The notes beneath the pieces are model-generated. The model was given only the letters and a program-made list of their open reading frames with translations. It searched no databases and was not told the DNA's origin. From assembly GCA_921293015.1 (NCBI GenBank), contig OV121081.1:62017022-62081021 (forward strand): a stretch of DNA of 64,000 nt. The letters run 5' to 3'. This stretch comes from Phorcus lineatus. Lineage: Eukaryota > Mollusca > Gastropoda > Trochida > Trochidae. Shown piece after piece: positions 60,301 through 64,000 of this stretch (its first letter is position 1; each line of letters starts with the position of its first letter). The position numbers and the translations under genes are program-made.

Positions 60301-61428
60301 AAGGCGGGTTTATTAAGCACCCATTGATATATTATGCTTAAGTGTGCGTTGACAGAATTAAACGCAGTGTGACCAACCGTTTTACTGCGATTGAATCCGG
60401 CTCAATGGTTGAGCAAGCGTTCAACCGCTTTTGTACACGATCTGATATTTTACCTCCATTTGGTTGGATGAATGTCATGATATTGGTAATTTAGGCTATA
60501 AATACTTGAGTTTGAAAGATTATATAAGTGTGTGAATGGTTCACATCCGGAGCACTTACGCATTTAATGAGTTGAAGATTCAACCGAACGCGCCGTTGAA
60601 AGAAATCAATGTTTATATAATATATAACGCTTTATACAGATTCTCCTTATCTGATCAACACATAACTAGGAAAATATGCGGTTAAACGAACGATCCGTCC
60701 TCATGCAAAACAGTGAAAATGAAATATAAGTCCAAATCACTGCATTTGCAATACAGCCCATAGTTACAACTTTCGTTTGCAGAATACCCTAGAAAGAATA
60801 GCATTGGCATCCACGTCAATATGTTGCTTTCAAGACGTTGTATAGAAAACAGGCCTTCATCTCTTTTTATCTCTTAAATACATAGCAAGTTGATATAGTG
60901 GACTCTCTCTCAGCAACAAAACTAACATCGAAGAGCGGATTTAAGTACATGTATAGTACACTTTCCACCCATTCACTTTGCTCTAAGATCTTCATATTTG
61001 CAACGACGACAGATTATTTCATTACATTATTTCTTTGTAGAAATAGAAAAATAACATTCACTTAAGGTTTATTTTAACGACTTCGCACCTTGCACTAATG
61101 TTCCTTAATTATGATATGATGAAAGACGGTGTATATGATTTTCTAGTAGTAGTCTAACTACATGTAATCACCCTCGTTTTGTAACTGACGTTATAAACAA
61201 CACTTATCTATGACAGTATCTTTTATCATAAAAATTAGGAGATATATCTTCCTTTTGACATGCAATGCATGCAAGTTCCTTTGATAATAATTATAATTAT
61301 CATGATGATAAGAATAAGGAGATTAAACATAATGAAATGTCAATACGAATGACGAATATAATTGAATTAATGCTACACAATTCATATATAAATAAATATG
61401 TTGTGATCACTTTCATGTTTATTTTCAG

Positions 61429-61796
61429 AACGATTTGCTCAGAATTTGGAAGCTTACGAAGTGGTTGTGCCGTCACGTGTGACTTCAGAAGGAGAATATA
61501 TATCACATACACTTCGCGCGCATCACCAAGTATGGAAGAGAAGTGTAGATACCACGTCACAAAATGATGACGTCATACATTACCATATTCCCCTGGCGGA
61601 CAGGACATTACTGCTGAAGCTGAAAGCCAACCACAAACTGATAACGCCATCCACAGTGGTTGAAACTATTACCTCTACCTATAACAATGTGTCCGATTCT
61701 GTGTTCAGAGAAATAAAACACCGGGGATGTCATTTTACTGGAAATATTCAAGGGGAAGACAATTCTCGAGTAGCGATAGCAGCATGCAGCGGTTTG
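61429..61796 (+). CDS. ADAMTS metalloprotease, second coding exon (pro-domain)
   Basis: Second coding exon, encoding residues 43-165. The acceptor is TTTATTTTCAG ending at 61428. The donor GTAAGTA at 61797 is near-perfect and in phase 0. The translation matches the M12B/ADAMTS pro-domain: LEAYEVVVPSRV at residues 49-60, then EGEYISHTL, a basic KRS at 79-81, LLLKLKANHKLITP at 103-116, and the paired cysteines C143 (GCHFTGN) and C162 (AACSGL) that close this domain in the family. NVS at 129-131 is a possible N-glycosylation site. The spacing of EGxYxSHTL, the basic motif and LxLKxNxxL resembles the ADAMTS2/3/14 procollagen N-proteinase group more than ADAMTS16/18 or 9/20, judged from memory of those sequences. 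The pro-domain keeps the protease inactive until furin-type cleavage. No frameshift or stop is seen, so the gene looks intact. The subgroup is less certain than the family. Confidence 0.88.
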
Positions 61797-62060
61797 GTAA
61801 GTACTGAAGTGTTTATTTCTTTCGAATATGTGATATTGTGAGGTTTCTATCCACATTTTTCATATGACGTTGGAAGGTGTTTTTATTTATTCACTGTATC
61901 CATAATCATTGATTTATTCATGAAGGCTCATATCGTACGTGAGTATAACCATATGAAAGTTTATTAGTATTGACTGTTTTACGTTGTTACATCCGATTTT
62001 AGTTCAGATTCTTTGAGGAGGGGAAACGTGTTAACGTTCACACTTGTTTTGATTAGGAGG

Positions 62061-62135
62061 GTTGTGTTAGCGCCCAGTTACTTGAATAATGAACGAAGAG
62101 ATTCCGGGGTCGAGTCCCATCGGATGTGTTCTCAT
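62061..62135 (+). repeat. tRNA-like segment (possible SINE head or tRNA relic)
   Basis: Contains an A-box-like GTGTTAGCGCCCAG at about 62063 and a B-box-like GGGTCGAGTCCC at about 62107, spaced as in tRNA genes. The acceptor stem does not close cleanly, and position 2 of the GGTTCGAATC consensus is changed. A T-rich stretch follows. It is more likely a tRNA-derived SINE fragment than a working tRNA gene. Confidence 0.4.
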
Positions 62136-63397
62136 AATTATCCTATTATTACTCTTTACATTGTTGTTTCGTAACACAGCATTTATTGCTAATGTTTGTA
62201 AATATTTGAATGTTTGATTCAAATGCCAAAGTAAATTCTTGTAAGCGAGAAATATATATGCATGCTGCTGAAGTTATTTTCCCCTTTTGAGTATCTATGG
62301 CATTGATTTAAGCATTGCTCGATGACATAGTCATTTCATACAATGATTTAGCTTATTCACCATTTAGTACTGATTTAACCTTTCTTTATTGGCAGAGATG
62401 ACAACTTAGAGATCTGATCAGATAAATTTCAAAATGACTTGCTTTCCAGGGGGCAATCTTTTCGGTGTTAGTAAAGTCGTAAGAGGATGATAGCGAATGG
62501 TACAATTATCTTAAAACTAACATAGTTTCGAAAATCTCGTTCCGGCAGTCTTTCCAGAAATGGGTCTTAGTCCAATGTGAAACACATATATGCGATCCAT
62601 TTGAACACTGCCTTATCGACCCAGTTTCTCCGAAATCGTTTGGCCTAAGAAAATTTTCACTAAATAACATTTCTATGAGCTAAAGGTAACCTTAGCACTC
62701 AGAAGCGCTGCACATAATGTCCATAATGTGGAACGTCTTCCTGCCCCTTTTGGGAGCTGCCTAGGCCTCTAATTAAATTATGTTATCTTGAAGATCACGC
62801 TGATTTTAATGCACTCCAAGTGTTGTCAAATCTTGTCAATGGTTACATGATGGTTCGCGTGGATTGTGACATTGTATCTATGGTGTAAGGACGTTTTATT
62901 TGCTCATGTGGGTAAATGAAATGTGACATACAACACATGCATTCCAAGCTATCAACGTTCTCTTTCAGGCTTAGATACATCAAAGTCACTGAACTCGGTG
63001 CAATGTTTGAATTCAGAACATATTTTCTGGGTCTTCTGCTCTCAGCTTTCCATCTTCTGGTATTGTTCTTTTCATCCATTGCATATTTCCGGGTATGCTG
63101 ACACCAAGAACCCCTCTCAGATTCCTTACTTCGTACATTCTGGTTGTGGGGTGCTATTATGTTTTTTTTAAAAAAAAATTCAAACCTACTATCGTTGCCT
63201 TTTATTTTCATCTCCCTTTCTTTATAATACATATTTTTTGGGATGGATGATGGTTTTGTTATATATATATATTCTTTAATACATGAGATTTACTCAAACA
63301 TTCATCTTTTTTCATTCTTGTTTGTGAAGATTGTGAGGGAGCTTTTTCAATATCCTTCTCCGCCAAGGTATTTGAATTTGGAGAGCTCCTTGAAATA

Positions 63398-63619
63398 CCC
63401 TGATCTCCTTCAGGCCAAAAACCTCAAATTGCTTTTGTATTAAACCAGTGCAACGACTCGCATCCAGCAATAGCGGATGGCAAATCCGTTGAGTTAGAAA
63501 TGTTAGCTTTACGCTCCATGCATATCGATATTTCATTGGTTGAAAAATAACACGCTATCCATAACCAAAAAGAACAAACTGTCAGCTATACAAGGCATTT
63601 TGGAGGAAGGATATCAGGG
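63398..63619. mobile_element. 222 bp MITE copy 3
   Basis: Starts after TA with CCCTGATCTCCTTCAGGCCA and ends ...AAGGATATCAGGG. Internal GACTCGCATCCAGCAATAGC and AAATCCGTTGAGTTAG match copy 1. It is more diverged than copy 1, and the right-hand TA is not preserved (TC follows). It lies in ADAMTS intron 2. Confidence 0.8.
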
Positions 63620-64000
63620 TCGTGGAAGGTTCTCTGCGGATTGAAATGCACTGATTGAGCAGAATTCATATTCAATCCAATACATATTTCTGAGTCTTTT
63701 TTTAAGTTACCATTATCATTTTTCAAGGTCTGAAGCTGGCTATTGTACAGCTTTAGAACCGTGTCGATGTACAAGTGTCTTGTCCATAACACGATATCGT
63801 TTGTCTCGAGAGATTACGCAAACACCGGGAGCTGAACACTGTTTTTGTCCGCTTGTCGTTGTTTGAAGACTCAATGGCGCTGAGGTCTTCCTGAACTAAC
63901 AGTAGGCGTCACTGAACTCTCGCATTTCAACGTGTCGCGAGTTTTGTCAGTTTGGTGTGAAAGATGACCACAATTATCTCCCTTTAAAACTCTAACGTAA

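Larger units (their letters stand above)
51249..61428 (+). other. ADAMTS intron 1 (10.18 kb, phase 1)
   Basis: This intron runs between the two ADAMTS exons, from GTAGG to TTTTCAG. A long first intron after the signal-peptide exon is common in animal genes and often holds regulatory sequence. Inside it are a CT/CTGT microsatellite at 52.45-52.74 kb, a locally GC-richer stretch near 54.35-54.96 kb, a 5'-truncated MITE ending at 55740 and a ~45 bp minisatellite at 57.07-57.34 kb. The remaining parts (about 51.3-52.4, 52.8-54.3, 55.75-57.0 and 57.4-61.4 kb) are AT-rich single-copy DNA in which I see no exon with family resemblance. Short open frames in the intron show no recognisable domain. Confidence 0.75.
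61797..64000 (+). other. ADAMTS intron 2, 5' part
   Basis: Intron sequence after exon 2, continuing past the window edge. The next expected peptide is the end of the pro-domain, which in the family runs into a Gly-rich turn and a FIEP-type motif before the furin site and the HExxH catalytic domain. I find no acceptor followed by such a peptide before 64000, so exon 3 lies further on. The interval contains a tRNA-like segment near 62.06-62.13 kb and a complete MITE at 63398-63619. The rest shows nothing recognisable. Confidence 0.7.

Noticed and set aside
62450-62471. Possible tiny ADAMTS exon after CTTTCCAG at 62449
   Set aside because: The frame gives GAIFSVLVK and then a stop. It does not match the expected end of the pro-domain, and the donor is weak.
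62843-63232. 129-codon minus-strand open frame
   Set aside because: Longest minus-strand frame in the 3' part, but it has no recognisable domain, low-complexity runs (FFFKK) and lies antisense in an intron.

Overview
This is a gene-poor, AT-rich stretch of animal nuclear DNA. The spliced-gene structure, LINE and Tc1-type remnants, abundant micro- and minisatellites and metazoan ADAMTS coding sequence rule out a bacterial or plasmid origin. Repeat style and protein similarity suggest a marine lophotrochozoan, most likely a mollusc; that assignment is an inference. No bacterial-type gene, operon or CRISPR array is present, and I saw no LTR or retroviral remnant. Nearly all short reading frames in the window are chance frames or lie in repeats.

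One real gene can be read. It is the 5' end of an ADAMTS metalloprotease on the + strand. Exon 1 (coding 51122-51248) encodes a signal peptide. A 10.2 kb phase-1 intron follows, and exon 2 (61429-61796) encodes most of the pro-domain. The two exons join in frame across consensus splice sites. The metalloprotease and thrombospondin parts must lie beyond 64000. A locally GC-richer block at about 50440-51121 is the probable promoter and 5' leader, and it carries two short upstream reading frames.

Upstream of the gene the window is built from layers of repeats. 1-8.3 kb: a diverged two-part duplication (about 0.2-1.3 kb against 5.4-8.2 kb), interrupted by the 3' end of a CR1/L2-type LINE (1966-2571) and a decayed Tc1 transposon with both terminal inverted repeats (2779-3996). 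10.4-12.3 kb: a MITE-like hairpin and two large microsatellites. 12.8-34.6 kb: the dominant feature, a mosaic tandem array of four diverged units (one partial, three of about 5-6.5 kb). The units share conserved blocks in the same order but differ by whole-block losses, and they contain a nested ~50 bp minisatellite whose copy number differs greatly between units. 35.9-37.8 kb: a 232 bp MITE with TA target duplication, a degenerate tandem repeat, and a second copy of a dispersed repeat also found at 22.05 kb. 38.8-44.7 kb: several independent short-period tandem duplications. 45-50 kb: no recognisable feature except a 20-base G run.

The ADAMTS intron holds a (CTGT)/(CT) microsatellite, a truncated MITE copy and a ~45 bp minisatellite. 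The partial intron after exon 2 has a tRNA-like (SINE-like) segment and a third full-length MITE.

The best candidate for something undescribed is the 12.8-34.6 kb array. Its conserved blocks do not behave as protein-coding sequence, yet they keep their order through repeated deletions and include a small hairpin retained in three units.
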